Notes: a model not told the origin generated them from the sequence alone. DNA of 64,000 bases from Ectobius pallidus (GCA_964059195.1 CAXKWD010000005.1:94625882-94689881); one strand, 5' to 3'; counted from the first letter of the stretch, positions 21,862-32,310 are shown. Program-made: numbers and translations.

Positions 21862-22088
21862 ATCTGTGAATCTGTAATATCCTAGAAATGGCTATGATAT
21901 ATGTTGAAGAAGAAAAACGTCACCATTACTAAGTAGTATGCTTACATGTGTGGTAAGAGATAAATTAAATTTGTGCAATAAGAAAAGTTTTTTTTGTGCT
22001 AAGGAAACAGATGTGCTGTCGGAGTGATCCTCTTTCCATCTCGTTCACTCTCCAGTCTCGCGGTTCAGATATTATTTCTTAAAAATAA

Positions 22089-22538
22089 TGCAAAGGTTGT
22101 GCCATCCACCGTATAAACTGCAATGCTCAACTAAACCTCGAACCCAATCCCACAAGATGTGTAGTGTCTTGTTTCACCGATAGCGTTCGTCTGGATAATA
22201 TCAACTATATAAAGAAAAGGGTGGGTTTCATCACTCCGTTAGTCATGGAGCATATGATGTGGAGGTCGATCATAAAGTTCTTTCATAATATGCACTTGAT
22301 CAGTCACACAGATGAAGAATTGGCATTGTTGCATCCTGAGTTTCTATCCGAATGCGCGGCTGGGACTATTTATAGGGTTTATGATAGACTTCCAGAAAAT
22401 GTAAAAGAGCTTGAAATTATAAAGCAGTGTTTGAGGTGTGAGAATCATTACGTCGATTGTTATTTCGATGGACCATCCCCAATGATAAAAAACTGTTATT
22501 CCTGTAAACTTTTAAAAATACATTCGCGTCGATACTGA
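22089..22538 (+). CDS. Unidentified zinc-finger-like ORF, right arm
   Basis: Identical to the left-arm copy. Open from 22089 to TGA at 22536-22538. The first possible start in frame that looks usable is a GTG at 22164, so the real 5' end is undetermined. Confidence 0.55.
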   Translation, partial: CKGCAIHRINCNAQLNLEPNPTRCVVSCFTDSVRLDNINYIKKRVGFITPLVMEHMMWRSIIKFFHNMHLISHTDEELALLHPEFLSECAAGTIYRVYDRLPENVKELEIIKQCLRCENHYVDCYFDGPSPMIKNCYSCKLLKIHSRRY

Positions 22539-22546
22539 CCTCCTGC

Positions 22547-22855
22547 ATGGTGAAATATAACATCTGCAAATACTGCCTACTGCTTAAAAGGAGCGATTTC
22601 ATAAAACACACGCCAGTCTTTGTGATCGATTGCAGCAAGCAGAACGAAGATCTTAAATCGTGGACCTGTACTACCAGAGTTGAAATTTCTGCAGCAAACA
22701 ACATTCCTGCAAACACAAAGGTCTACTGTTTAATCCTGCACGCTCATTGTGTAGAGTATACTGCTCTGACCAACATCATCACCAATGTCATGTCAGAAAT
22801 TCATCATATTGGATGTTCAGGGCTATCAGTCAACTTGCAAGGAATTCGTGGCTAA
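22547..22855 (+). CDS. Unidentified Cys-rich 102-aa ORF, right arm
   Basis: Identical to the left-arm copy. The frame is open upstream only to 22508, so it overlaps the previous ORF slightly and could be reached by frameshifting as well as by its own ATG. Confidence 0.55.
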   Translation: MVKYNICKYCLLLKRSDFIKHTPVFVIDCSKQNEDLKSWTCTTRVEISAANNIPANTKVYCLILHAHCVEYTALTNIITNVMSEIHHIGCSGLSVNLQGIRG

Positions 22856-23285
22856 AGAGGTGGCTGTATTATCACAAGATGGCGGAATGGGACATTTCGT
22901 GCTGCGACCGCCTAAAGACGTATATCCAGATGTGAAATCCCAGTGGTATACGGAATCGTATCTGCATGGGATACCATGGCAGAGTGGATACTTACCTTAC
23001 GACGAGATGAAACCTGTTCTTGATAGTGTATTACAGTGTGAAGACATACTTTATTCTAAGGGGCTAGAAAAGGCTAGATTTTTTGAAAAACTACTGCAGA
23101 GGTCTGTTATAAACATGGACGATCTTGGTGTACAGAAGCTGGACAGATTAAGAGACTGTAATGTGAAGTGCCTATTTCACCCACGTCGGGGAATGAACTG
23201 TGCCCTGCAGAACGTAATGGTGCTTAGACTCTGGATGCAAGCACGGCATAATTTTAAAGAGTTTTGTAATCATGAGTTGAAATAA
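22785..23285 (+). CDS. RNase H-fold exonuclease-like ORF, right arm
   Basis: Identical to 14999-15499. It is in the same frame as the ORF at 22089-22538 and overlaps the ORF at 22547-22855 by 71 nt. The AATAAA at 23281-23286 overlaps its stop codon and probably ends the outward transcript. Confidence 0.65.
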   Translation: MSCQKFIILDVQGYQSTCKEFVAKEVAVLSQDGGMGHFVLRPPKDVYPDVKSQWYTESYLHGIPWQSGYLPYDEMKPVLDSVLQCEDILYSKGLEKARFFEKLLQRSVINMDDLGVQKLDRLRDCNVKCLFHPRRGMNCALQNVMVLRLWMQARHNFKEFCNHELK

Positions 23286-23504
23286 ATTCATTCATAACAT
23301 TGTCTGTTTGTTATTTACACAATCCTTCCAAAAGGCTAACGGCTTCCTGTAAAAAATAGATAGAACATGCTTGTGGCCTATGACACGTGTTGGAATTATG
23401 GGATTATGGGTTTTGGTTAAGGATATGACCCGAACTTTTTCATTCATAAAATGTAAGAGCTCGGTTTGAAATGATTTTTACGCCGGTTTCCTTTATATCA
23501 CACA

Positions 23505-23510
23505 TTTATT
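23505..23510 (-). terminator. Poly(A) signal of the 167-aa gene, right arm
   Basis: Mirror of 14774-14779; about 220 bp from the poly(A) signal of the converging cluster. Confidence 0.6.
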
Positions 23511-23551
23511 TCTTACTTTGTATACATAATATTTTTTAAAAAATCTTGCGA

Positions 23552-23620
23552 TTAATATTCATCGTCAGCGTCTAAACATAACACCTGTTGTTTAAATTTC
23601 CGTAACATCTTCTCAGTGAT
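23552..23620 (-). CDS. Cys-rich 167-aa protein, exon 2, right arm
   Basis: Mirror of 14664-14732; identical 22 residues and stop. Confidence 0.65.
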   Translation of the reverse strand: MTEKMLRKFKQQVLCLDADDEY

Positions 23621-23993
23621 CTGAAACAAAGGAAAACAAGAATCGTATGATAATTGTAGATGTGTTAGGGTGTTTAGTACCACTTCGAAAAATTTACATA
23701 TATCGGTGAATAAAACTCTGAAAACTGAGGAGAACCTCAAAGACTGAAACATAGTAAAACCAAAATCATATGATAAATGTTGATGTGAAAGGATGCTTGG
23801 TATCGACTTCGAAGAATTTGCATACATCAGTGAATAAAGCTCTGATTTATCATAAAATAAAAATTCTGAAAAAAAAGAAAAAAAACACTTTAAGGAAAAG
23901 AATAAAATAAAATAAATAAATAATAATACAAATAAAATTACGATAGACCACTATAATAAAAATCTGTGACTTCAATAAAAAATATGTACGTAC

Positions 23994-24428
23994 CTTCTGA
24001 CATTGCTTGATAAAGACTTTGCAGTCGCGTGAGCAGTTCCTCCCCCAGATTTCTACAGGCGATGGGAACTCTGGATCTATACATGCTGTTATATGTTCTT
24101 CGCCGTTACATGTTTCATAATGGGATTGAGTGTCATGTCTTACATCTTCAAGACATCGCACTTCTGGTCTTCCACATGGATACAGTTGAACCTTTGCTTC
24201 GTGTTGTTGATTAACACTATAGACTGTGATAAATGTTACTGTATGTTGTTGTGTACGTAGTTTAGTACCGCCAATATCGTACACGTTGATGGTATATGAG
24301 CTTTCCATGACCGCAGGTTCCATGTCTGGGATTATAATATCTGCAAACGCGGAGTCCGGGATCTCCTCCCATAGTTGACGTACTAGTTCTTGAGAAGACA
24401 TACTGTTGTTGAGCTTCGCACGTATCAT
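23994..24428 (-). CDS. Cys-rich 167-aa protein, exon 1, right arm
   Basis: Mirror of 13856-14290; identical 145 residues and the same donor site. The intron between this and exon 2 also keeps its duplicated acceptor region. Confidence 0.75.
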
Positions 24429-24469
24429 TCCTTATATATGAATTGATGAGGCCACACGTACACTTTCAC

Positions 24470-24523
24470 ATTATAAACGCTTTGCATAGGTCCACCTGTT
24501 ACACTACGCTTTGCGTAGGTCCA
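24470..24523 (-). promoter_or_regulatory. Repeated upstream motif and TATA-like box, right arm
   Basis: Mirror of 13761-13814. Confidence 0.5.
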
Positions 24524-24735
24524 TATGTATGCCTATTCTACTTTTCTTAATTTTAGTTTGAAAACAGTGCTAAATATAGTATTAAAAAATCTTAAATTAC
24601 GTATGCAGCTGTCATTAAACTCTGTTATTCACTAATAATGATGTAATTAATAATAACTTTACAATAATAATAATAATAATATAAAAAATAAAAACTAAGC
24701 ATCATTTAGAAGAAGCAATAGTATCCCATACTCTG

Positions 24736-25299
24736 AACTATCCAAAGGGCCTAATAACAGGTGTCGGGATGAATATGGATAACATAGTGCGAAAGGGCGT
24801 AACTACATTGTTCGAAACGACTACCGTGACGTCCGAAAACGCCTCCTTGGTCCAAAGGGCCTAATTACAGTCTTTGGGATGAATATGGATAACATAGTGC
24901 GAAAAGGCGTAACTACATTGTTCGAATCGACTACCCTAACGTCCATAACGCCTCCTTGGTCCAAAGGGCCTAATTACAGTCTTTGGGATGAATATGGACA
25001 ACATAGTGCTAAATGGCGTAACTACATTGTTCGAAATGACTACCATGACGTCCATAACGTCTCCTCGGTCCAAAGGGCCTAATAACAGGTGTCGAGATGA
25101 ATCGGGAATAGCATAGTGTATAAGGTCACAACTACATTGCTCGAATCGACTCCCATGACGTTCCGGATCAAAGGGCCTAACTAGATCGGATCAAGCGGCC
25201 TAACTATGCGTCAGGATGAATCGGGAATAGCTTAGTGTATAAAGGCGTAATTACATTATTCGAATCGACTACCATGACGTTCCGGATCAAAGGGCCTAA
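24736..25299. repeat. Subterminal tandem repeats, right arm
   Basis: Mirror of 12985-13548; same number and order of units. Confidence 0.9.
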
Positions 25300-25723
25300 C
25301 TAGGCGTCTGGAAGAGGCGTCGTCCGGCGTCGCCGCTGTATAAAGGTTCCTATACTACTAATATAATATTATATCACAAATAATTAGACATGTGCGGCAA
25401 CATCGACACATGCATATGTAAGACGATTGCGTGCAAGCAGGACCACCGCTGCGCTGGGATATTTTCGTACGAGCGGCTGCCACGCGAGCCAGCAGACAGC
25501 ATCTGGACCCCCCGCTACGGTAGCGAGACATGCAAATATTACAAACTCGCAAATAATTACCGATAGCGAAATATATTCCCATAGTTTCCACAAAACACTT
25601 AGGCCGTTGTTCTACAAAGGGCGCTAGCACCCAGAGCTATGATCAATAAGCACCCAGGTGGCCAAAGGGCAGTGGGAAATATCCTAATGTTATAACCACT
25701 GGCTGAATCGGAAATGACCGTGA

Positions 25724-25933
25724 GATGTGTGGGGGCCTAATAATGGTGGGGCCAGACTTTGTGGTAGTTGAACCACCCCTGACATCTAAGCCACCTCCCC
25801 CTCCACTAAGCCACCTTCCCCTACGCGCCACCTTCCCCTACGCCGCCACCTTGTATTGCAGGGGTCTGCCCCTGCAATACACGGTGGCTGCCCCTGTATT
25901 GCGGGTTGCATTCAGTAAGCCACCGCAGGGGTC
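25724..25933. repeat. GC-rich terminal zone, right arm
   Basis: Mirror of 12351-12560, ending at the CATAACTACT terminus. Confidence 0.8.
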
Positions 25934-25972
25934 ATGAACAATACATAACTACTGGTGTGGAGAGCGAATTAA

Positions 25973-26193
25973 CCCATTCACTGCTATTGACGTACATATG
26001 CGTCGCCATACATAAAGGCTGAGACGTAAATTTAATACAATAATGCTTTATCCTAAAATATGAAAATATCTAACCACGTATGAAAACTGTCGTTTACGGA
26101 AATCAGCTATTCCGCTATAATTTTCATAGTTGATATCAAACTTTATATTACTCCAGGAATACTTATATTGAAATATAAACAGCACTCTAAAGT
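25973..26193. mobile_element. piggyBac-type MITE copy inside the hAT
   Basis: Starts after TTAA with CCCATTCACTGCTATTGACG and ends next to TTAA at 26194-26197. A diverged relative is at 27754-28236. The TTAACCC-type end and TTAA sites are typical of piggyBac MITEs. Confidence 0.5.
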
Positions 26194-27347
26194 TTAATAA
26201 TAGCTAGGCCTATAATATATACCAAGAAATGAAATAAATAAATATTAATAAAAATATGATCATTCCCCTCTTAGAAAACAAGCTATCGAACGTGAGGAAG
26301 GACTGTACTGTAAGACGTCCTCAACTTCTTCCATATGAAACTGGCTTCTCACAACATTTCCCTTCCCCGCCTCCCCCTTCACATGCCACAGAGATCTAAC
26401 AACGGCATGGACTGCGTAACACCAACACTGAGGACATCCTCGCAAATACCAACCTGCTCAACACAGAACCGCTAACTTCCTTCCCGAGTGCTCTACAATA
26501 ACGCTGTTTTGTCATTTTATTGTTTTAATTTTGACAATGAATGCTAGTAAACATTATGTAGATGAATTATGAAGTGTAGGATGATCCTCACATCCTATAT
26601 GGAATAATCGCCACTGCTTGACATGCAAACCCAGCGTGTTGCACTTAACATTTTCAGATGTTAATTTGTTTTCCAGAGAAAATGGACAACATGTCAAGTC
26701 AATTGAGTAGTTGGTCGATATCGGCTTTGTTTCGGGAATTTCCGGGAAACAAAAAGCGATCGCCAGCTTAATCGGCTTTGGTTCGGGAATTTCCGTGTAA
26801 ACAAAAAGCAGTCGACAGCTTCCTCAATATTGCTGGCATCTATTTTGTATTATGTGAGTATTTGGTATATCAGTGTTCTAAATAGTATTGCATCTACTTT
26901 TAAAATTATTTTTTATGACATACTTCATTGTTGAAAAATGTGATAGTTATTTTGAAAAGATCAAGACATCTGTACAAAATTAGTATTTAAGAAAGTCATA
27001 GACAGTTAACAAGAAGATAATAACGAGTATATAAAACTACTCTCATTTTGTAATGTTGGCTGCCCTCTTCAGAGGCGTTTTCTTTTTGAATGTTATTTAT
27101 TACTCATTAATTTCTGTTCATAACCGCACCAACCCATGTTAACCTATAACACTGTAGTGGAGACAGACAAACCACTTGACTTGTATACGTCAACAAGTTG
27201 ATGATAAACATTTAACATAAGTTAAGTGCAACATGTTGGTGTTAAATGTATATCAATGGAGACGCAGCTTTATGCCTTCTTCCCTAGTACCCTCCATATA
27301 ATACATTTAACAAAATGAGAATGCAGGTAGTACAAAAAACCACATAC

Positions 27348-27567
27348 CTGTTTAGGTGGAGAAGGCATATACCATTTTCCTTGAGCCTTAGATAACTTTA
27401 CTTTTGGTCTTACATATGTAGGTCCAGGCTTTTCTTCCAAAAATGGATTAGGATCAAAATATGGTTGTGGATAGTGTACTGAAGATAGCGGACCATTCTT
27501 AAAAGCTTTTTTATGAGCTTCATATAATTTTAACAGCTTTTTTCTACCATCATCATAATAATCCTCA
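27348..27567 (-). CDS. CFAP96: CFAP96 homologue, exon 5
   Basis: Acceptor TTTTAG at 27568 and donor CAG|GTATGT at 27347. Completes a Gly codon split from exon 4, then EDYYDDGRKKLLKLYEAHKK and, further on, PYFDPNPFLEEKPGPTYVRP. The YFD-x-NPF segment is a conserved feature of CFAP96/C4orf47 proteins. Ends in phase 0, matching exon 6 across the 18.3-kb intron. Confidence 0.9.
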
Positions 27568-27753
27568 CTAAAACAATAAACAGTAAGTGCTCCTTAGATG
27601 TTGCAAGTAATAGATTTATGTAAGCAGGTGCCTGTTCTCTAGACAAGTATTAACCTAAATTTATCAAACTCTAATTGGTAATATTACAATCTGGCATTAA
27701 AGGAAATGAAACGTCAAATAAGACTCCAGTCACACTTAGGAGGAAGTCATTAA

Positions 27754-28236
27754 CTGCTACTGACGTATGTTTGCGTTGAGACAAAAATGTCATAAAGGCC
27801 GAGATATAAGATTAATAGGTCTACATTAATGTTTTATCTCAACACACTCTCTAAGGTGCATGTCATGTGGTGTTTAACTCATTACTGTTGTAAAATAGAA
27901 CATATATTTATGAAGGAGGTTTAACCCAGGTTTCTAAATTAATTAAATTGGCTGTCAGCTTGTTCTGGGTTTCCAAATTGATTGTATAATACTTTATGAC
28001 ATATATGACTGTTTATATGAAATAATGCACCCCATCAACATCCATATTTGCCATACACACTTCTTATTTCATGTGGGCCTTCCCCATCCTAATCCACCGG
28101 CACATTAGCGCTGCACTGAGCAGAGATTCAAACCTCCCATGTTGGGGCTGTCGCTCACTCTGACCAGAAATATATTAAAATTATAATTTTTACTTGATGA
28201 GTTCTTATATTAAAATATAATTCAGCTCTGAAATGG
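27754..28236. mobile_element. Degenerate piggyBac-type MITE
   Basis: Flanked by TTAA (27750-27753 and 28237-28240). Interior resembles the copy at 25973-26193 around GACGTA and ATAAAGGC. The ends are poorly matched, so age is considerable. Confidence 0.45.
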
Positions 28237-28240
28237 TTAA

Positions 28241-29204
28241 AGCATAAACAATTATTTGGACGTTTGCTCCATAACTAGGAATTTAATTTATCTTATTAAC
28301 AAAGAAAACAGTTAATTTCAACTGACAATCAAGTTGGAGGCCAGGAAAATTGAATTTACTTGATATTTCAACCTTTTCACACTAATGTTTCAATGTAAAA
28401 CAATGAAATTGCAACATGTAAAGCACATACGCCTACAGAATAATTCTGAGAAACACACTAACAACATACATTGCAAAACTTTTCAAAATACTTGGAATTA
28501 ATTACGAAAATTATATTAATTACATTGTTTACATTTGGAGAAAAATTGGCAATAAATACAATGTGTGATTTGAGGCTTTCCCAGTGTTGGAAATGGCTAA
28601 TGGTTTCTCAGACTTCCAACCAGGTGAGCAGGAGGATTGATTCCAAGCTTTCAGCAGCATTCCTTATGATATTCCAAAAGGTTTGAGCCAGATAATGCAA
28701 CAACCTGCATGATTGTCTTGTGTAATACAGATTGTCAGTAGGCGAATCCTGCTGAAGCAATTTCACCAAAATAATCAATTACTGCATTGAGTTTACGAGT
28801 GTAAGTATACTTTGTGCTTATTACTAGTTAACCATGGAATGTATTAACAGGGGACATTCATATACCGCTGTCTTTTACTTTCAAATTTGAATTTTCCTTA
28901 AAAAAAATATTAAATTTTAGGGTGAATGCTGCACAAAGGAGTGTCTTACTGGAAAATAAAGTAATTTTAAAAATGCAAATTCACTGGATTGTTAAGTTTT
29001 GTTATGAGGCAGCCACGGGTACTGAGGAAGCATTAAAAAAAAAGGTTTGGACAATAAATATCTAGTAGCGGTATTTTAGGATATACCTCATTTGCCCTCC
29101 CTACGTAATTTGGTGCTCGATGTAATGAATAATTCTGGCTATAGGCCTGCTATAAGCCTATGAACTACAACTAATAGTTAATACTACACTGAAGATTTGA
29201 AAGT
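28241..29204. other. Intronic non-coding DNA
   Basis: Within CFAP96 intron 4. The 71-codon ORF at 28471 has no recognisable features. Nothing else seen. Confidence 0.5.
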
Positions 29205-29405
29205 TAGCTCCTAGCTAGAGCTTGTGCCTACAATCCCCAGTTCAAATTCTGGTGGGGACCTCCACTTTCTGAAGCAGGCAATGGAAACTACCTCGGCATC
29301 ACCTTGCTTAGAAAGGTTATGGAGGGGATGTGACTTTCATCCCATTATTCCTCTCACGGTCCCCGATGAGGCCTGTATGGGAATAGAAGATGATACTAAA
29401 CCCAT
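29205..29405 (+). mobile_element. tRNA-like SINE, family C
   Basis: Contains a B-box-like CAGTTCAAATTCTGG near its 5' end, followed by a SINE-like body with CACTTTCTGAAGCAGGCAAT and a tail near 29400. No flanking duplication identified, so the limits are approximate. Confidence 0.5.
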
Positions 29406-29617
29406 ACCATAAATTTCACCTAAAGAATTCATAACATCCAACTAAGCAATATGCACTATATAAATGTTATATTTCATTCTGATGAAGAAAACGTTGACAG
29501 TGGACATATGAAAAATTAATTTTTTAGTATTACATTATCCAAGGCTATAGATCTATCCAGATACTTACAGTAATTTATTTTTAATGTTATACATAAATAA
29601 CATAATGTTATAATTAC

Positions 29618-29744
29618 CCATGTTCAGGATATCTGGAGATTGTGATGTCTGCGTATCCAGGACCACCTTTTTTACCTGGGTTTACCAAAAAATTTGGTTT
29701 CTCTTTCTTATAAGGTGGCTTTTTCTTCAGTTCTGGACTAAAAG
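29618..29744 (-). CDS. CFAP96: CFAP96 homologue, exon 4
   Basis: Acceptor AATTTCAG, donor GG|GTAATT. Peptide AFSPELKKKPPYKKEKPNFL, then VNPGKKGGPGYADITISRYP and EHG. The NPGKKG-x-GYA-x-ITI block is one of the most conserved parts of CFAP96. Phase 1 start and phase 2 end join exactly to exons 3 and 5. Confidence 0.92.
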
Positions 29745-30470
29745 CTGAAATTATGATTTAAAAAGGATTAAAACAAAAAATAAAAGATTTTTATGAAATC
29801 TATTTTTTATGAAAGATTTTCTTAATATGGGTTCACAAGTTGTAGTATTATCAAACTACTCAGAACGTTAACATGCAGTACATCAAAGGCACATGAGTCA
29901 TTACTGTTCTTCGCCGCCTTGTCACTCAATAAGAATGCGCTGTTGTCACGTGTAACTTAACGCCCACAGACCAGTCCAAGATGAAATATACAAACAATCA
30001 TTAATATATTAACACCGACAAACATCAAGAGAACACTAACATGTTGCAAGAGATCTTGCAACTGTGCTAAAGTACTCACGCGGAGTTGACATATAGCTGT
30101 CAAAATGCATTCTTAGATTCTGATTGGTTGAAATTCCTGAGGTAGCAATCTGACTGGCACAGCAGGAAATAAAGAACATTGCTATCTCCTGTATTAAATA
30201 TCAAAGGCATTCCACATGTTAAAGGCCCTGTTAACTTAAAAAATGCATTTTTAGGTGAAAGCTGGTTTAAAAAGAGGATATTTAGAGATTAGTTTGTGCG
30301 AAAACCCGAGCTTTCTATGTTTAACCGTTCGCCTGCAATCCAAGTACAAAAGTTCCGCCTATAGTGCAGTATGACGTCACCGCGCCAAGCCAGCACTGTG
30401 AGGAAGCATTGGAATGCCAGCCATATGTAGCCGACACATCAGTCTGTGTTTGCTAATTCATTGCTGGTGT

Positions 30471-30778
30471 CATAGGCGTAACGAGGGGGGGGGTTGGGGG
30501 TTTGAACCCCCCCCCCCCATTGATTTAAAAAAGGAAAATTGTATAATTTTTAAGTCTGCCCATAAATTACTAAATAAAAGTATAAAGCGTGGGAAGCTTA
30601 AAACTCGTTGTTGTGCGTCTTAATTTTTTAAATTTTCCGGGGGAGGACCCCCGGAAGCTTAAAACTCGTTATTGTGCATCTTAATTTTTTAAATTTTCCG
30701 GGGAAGGATCCCCGGACCCCCAGACCCCGCGGATGTTATAACCCCCCATACAGTATGGTCGGCCTGGTTACGCCTATG
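30471..30778. mobile_element. hAT-type MITE inside the Kolobok element
   Basis: Termini CATAGGCGTAACGAGG and CCTGGTTACGCCTATG, with the 8-bp duplication GCTGGTGT on both sides (30463-30470, 30779-30786). It holds homopolymer G and C runs and an internal duplication of about 65 bp beginning GGAAGCTTAAAACTCGTT. Confidence 0.85.
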
Positions 30779-30902
30779 GCTGGTGTCATCTCGTGTGTTG
30801 AAATTATTATAAATTTAAAGTTTCTCGTGTCATGTCTGGAATCAGGCCACATCAATTCGAGCCGAAATTATAAGGTCAGATGAAGAAAATACTGGGAATG
30901 CT

Positions 30903-31333
30903 GACCGTGTAAATAGTACTGATCAATGCAACTGTGGTGAATGTGTTTTTCAGCGATTCATAATGAATGTTTCTGCTGTTCTGAAAGTGTTATGATAAGG
31001 GAAGTGCTGACTGCATTACATTCTCATAATTCCCTTCGTTCTGTTGTATTAAATAGGGACACATTGAACACTGCTAGGCCCCTTATGATGGTGAGAGCTG
31101 AATCCAATTTTGAAAGGGAACAGTTACGAGTAGCGAACAATAGGAACATGCGTTATGTAGCTTACAGACAATTCGTCTACTGGATTAATTCTTGGAAGCC
31201 CTTCGGAAAAGGCAATAGAAAAATCATACCTTCATGCATAGTTAAACAGATTAGGGACGAATACCCTGAGCCTAACAAAGAGTACAGACAATTTCAACCT
31301 GCTGACGGAAGAGATATTTCGTATTTTGATTAA
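30903..31333 (+). pseudogene. P2X7-like C-terminal zinc-domain protein, frame-broken
   Basis: The frame starting near 30903 gives STDQCNCGECV; a one-base shift then continues in the 30941-31333 frame with NECFCCSES, NRNMRYVAYRQFVYWINSW and IPSCIVKQIRDEYPE. The order CxCGxC, CxCC, N-x2-YR-x-AYRQF-x2-W and IPSCxVxxIR is that of the cytosolic domain of P2X7 receptors, which also occurs alone in many invertebrate, often transposon-linked, proteins. The frame break near the start argues for decay. Confidence 0.65.
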
Positions 31334-31619
31334 TTGAAATTTTAACCCTGAATCCACAACTACGGTGAGGTTAAAACATGTTATACAGAGTTTTTAAAGT
31401 CAACTCAATCTTCTTTTTACAGTACTAGGCTTATGTCTGTAAAATATTTACTTTGGTCATTTATTTTCATGCAAGTGAAAGAACAATTAAATCCTAGAAA
31501 AAAAAGTATTTAATTTAAATTTTGCTGTAAATAAGATCAAAGTTGTATACTAAATTTAAACTAACAATTAAATACCGGTACTGTAAATATATATCGAAAG
31601 TTACTACTGGACAAAGTTG

Positions 31620-32280
31620 TTACTGCGGTATCTTTAAAGTTCTTGGAATCTCGAAAGAGAATCTCTCCAAAGCTTCCAGCGATTCAGGATGGGCCACTGG
31701 AGCGATACATCGTGGAACATCTTTAGCCAGGTAGGGATCTTCCACAAATTCAATGTTTGAATTATTCACGTAATGTAATACCCTGTTCACTATGTCATTA
31801 CGCCACTCGTTACTTTTACTTTCATAAACTGAAACCATTACCCACTTTTTTTTGTTGGTTTTGAGTATTTCAGTTTTTCACTTGTAACGTTTCTGTTTAC
31901 ATTATAGTTATAATCCATAGTCGCCAACATCGATTGTAGTACCATTCCGTCGTAACTAAAGTGAATCTTTTTCGGCTTGTATTTTAGTGCTACATTATGA
32001 TAAGACTCTAAATGTCCTGTATGACAATAGTTCTTTGCGTGCTTCAAATCTTCAATGAAATTCCTGTTTTTATAACAGATGACAGTAACATGTAATAGTT
32101 TGACTCCGGTCTGATCCATTCACTTGCTTCATCTTCAATAATTTTTTCATGTTCGCACTGATTAATTACGTTATTTCCAGTCCAGCGATGTACATTGGAA
32201 ATATGAAATAACACCGATTGAAATTTTTAAACCAACACGGTTTGTCCCCTCCACAAGTCTGACATGACCACCATAGTTGG
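31620..32280 (-). pseudogene. Kolobok-type transposase C-terminal region, frame-broken
   Basis: Read on the minus strand it gives CEHEKIIEDEASEW, then KNYCHTGHLESYHNVALKYK, IHFSYDGMVLQSMLATMDYN and FVEDPYLAKDVPRCIAP. The HTG-x-LE-x-YH and KYxPK motifs are typical of the C-terminal part of Kolobok-like transposases. Frame changes near 31838 and 32120 show it is dead. Confidence 0.6.
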
Positions 32281-32310
32281 TTAACAATGCTGTCTTTCCA
32301 ATAATAATAA

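Larger units (their letters stand above)
12331..25953. mobile_element. 13.6-kb palindromic virus-like or transposon-like element
   Basis: Each base at position i on the left pairs with 38284-i on the right from 12331 to about 18979, with no length change and identical encoded proteins. The terminal 70 bp were compared base by base and match exactly. The element begins AGTAGTTATG, ends CATAACTACT, and is flanked by GGTGTG (12325-12330 and 25954-25959). A 6-bp duplication and 5'-AG ends are characteristic of Polinton/Maverick elements, but no polymerase B, integrase, protease or capsid gene is recognisable. Each arm carries six ORFs (one spliced), subterminal repeats and a repeat-rich inner third. 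Near the axis the arms differ by 30 bp in length. Confidence 0.93.
12290..26616. mobile_element. hAT element interrupted by the palindromic element
   Basis: Ends CAGTGGCGA on the left and TCGCCACTG on the right are classical hAT-type termini. The 8-bp sequence CTTGACAT flanks both sides (12282-12289 and 26617-26624). Without the 13.6-kb insert it is about 0.7 kb and non-autonomous. Part of its interior (25973-26193) is itself a piggyBac-type MITE copy. Confidence 0.85.
12189..27269. mobile_element. Outer TIR element with TTA duplication (Harbinger-like), host of the nest
   Basis: The left end AGCTGTGTCTCCATTGATAT has its near-perfect complement at 27250-27269, and the inverted repeat extends about 39 bp. 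TTA flanks both sides (12186-12188 and 27270-27272), which fits PIF/Harbinger target sites. With the nested hAT and palindrome removed it would be about 0.74 kb and non-coding, with further internal inverted repeats around GTTAAGTGCAACATG. Confidence 0.75.

Noticed and set aside
12331..25953. Palindrome as an assembly or sequencing artefact
   Set aside because: The two flanks are different host DNA, the interrupted hAT and outer element resume on the right with matching 8-bp and 3-bp duplications, a 6-bp duplication is present, and the arms differ near the axis. A fold-back artefact would give none of these. Long-read support would still be the final proof.
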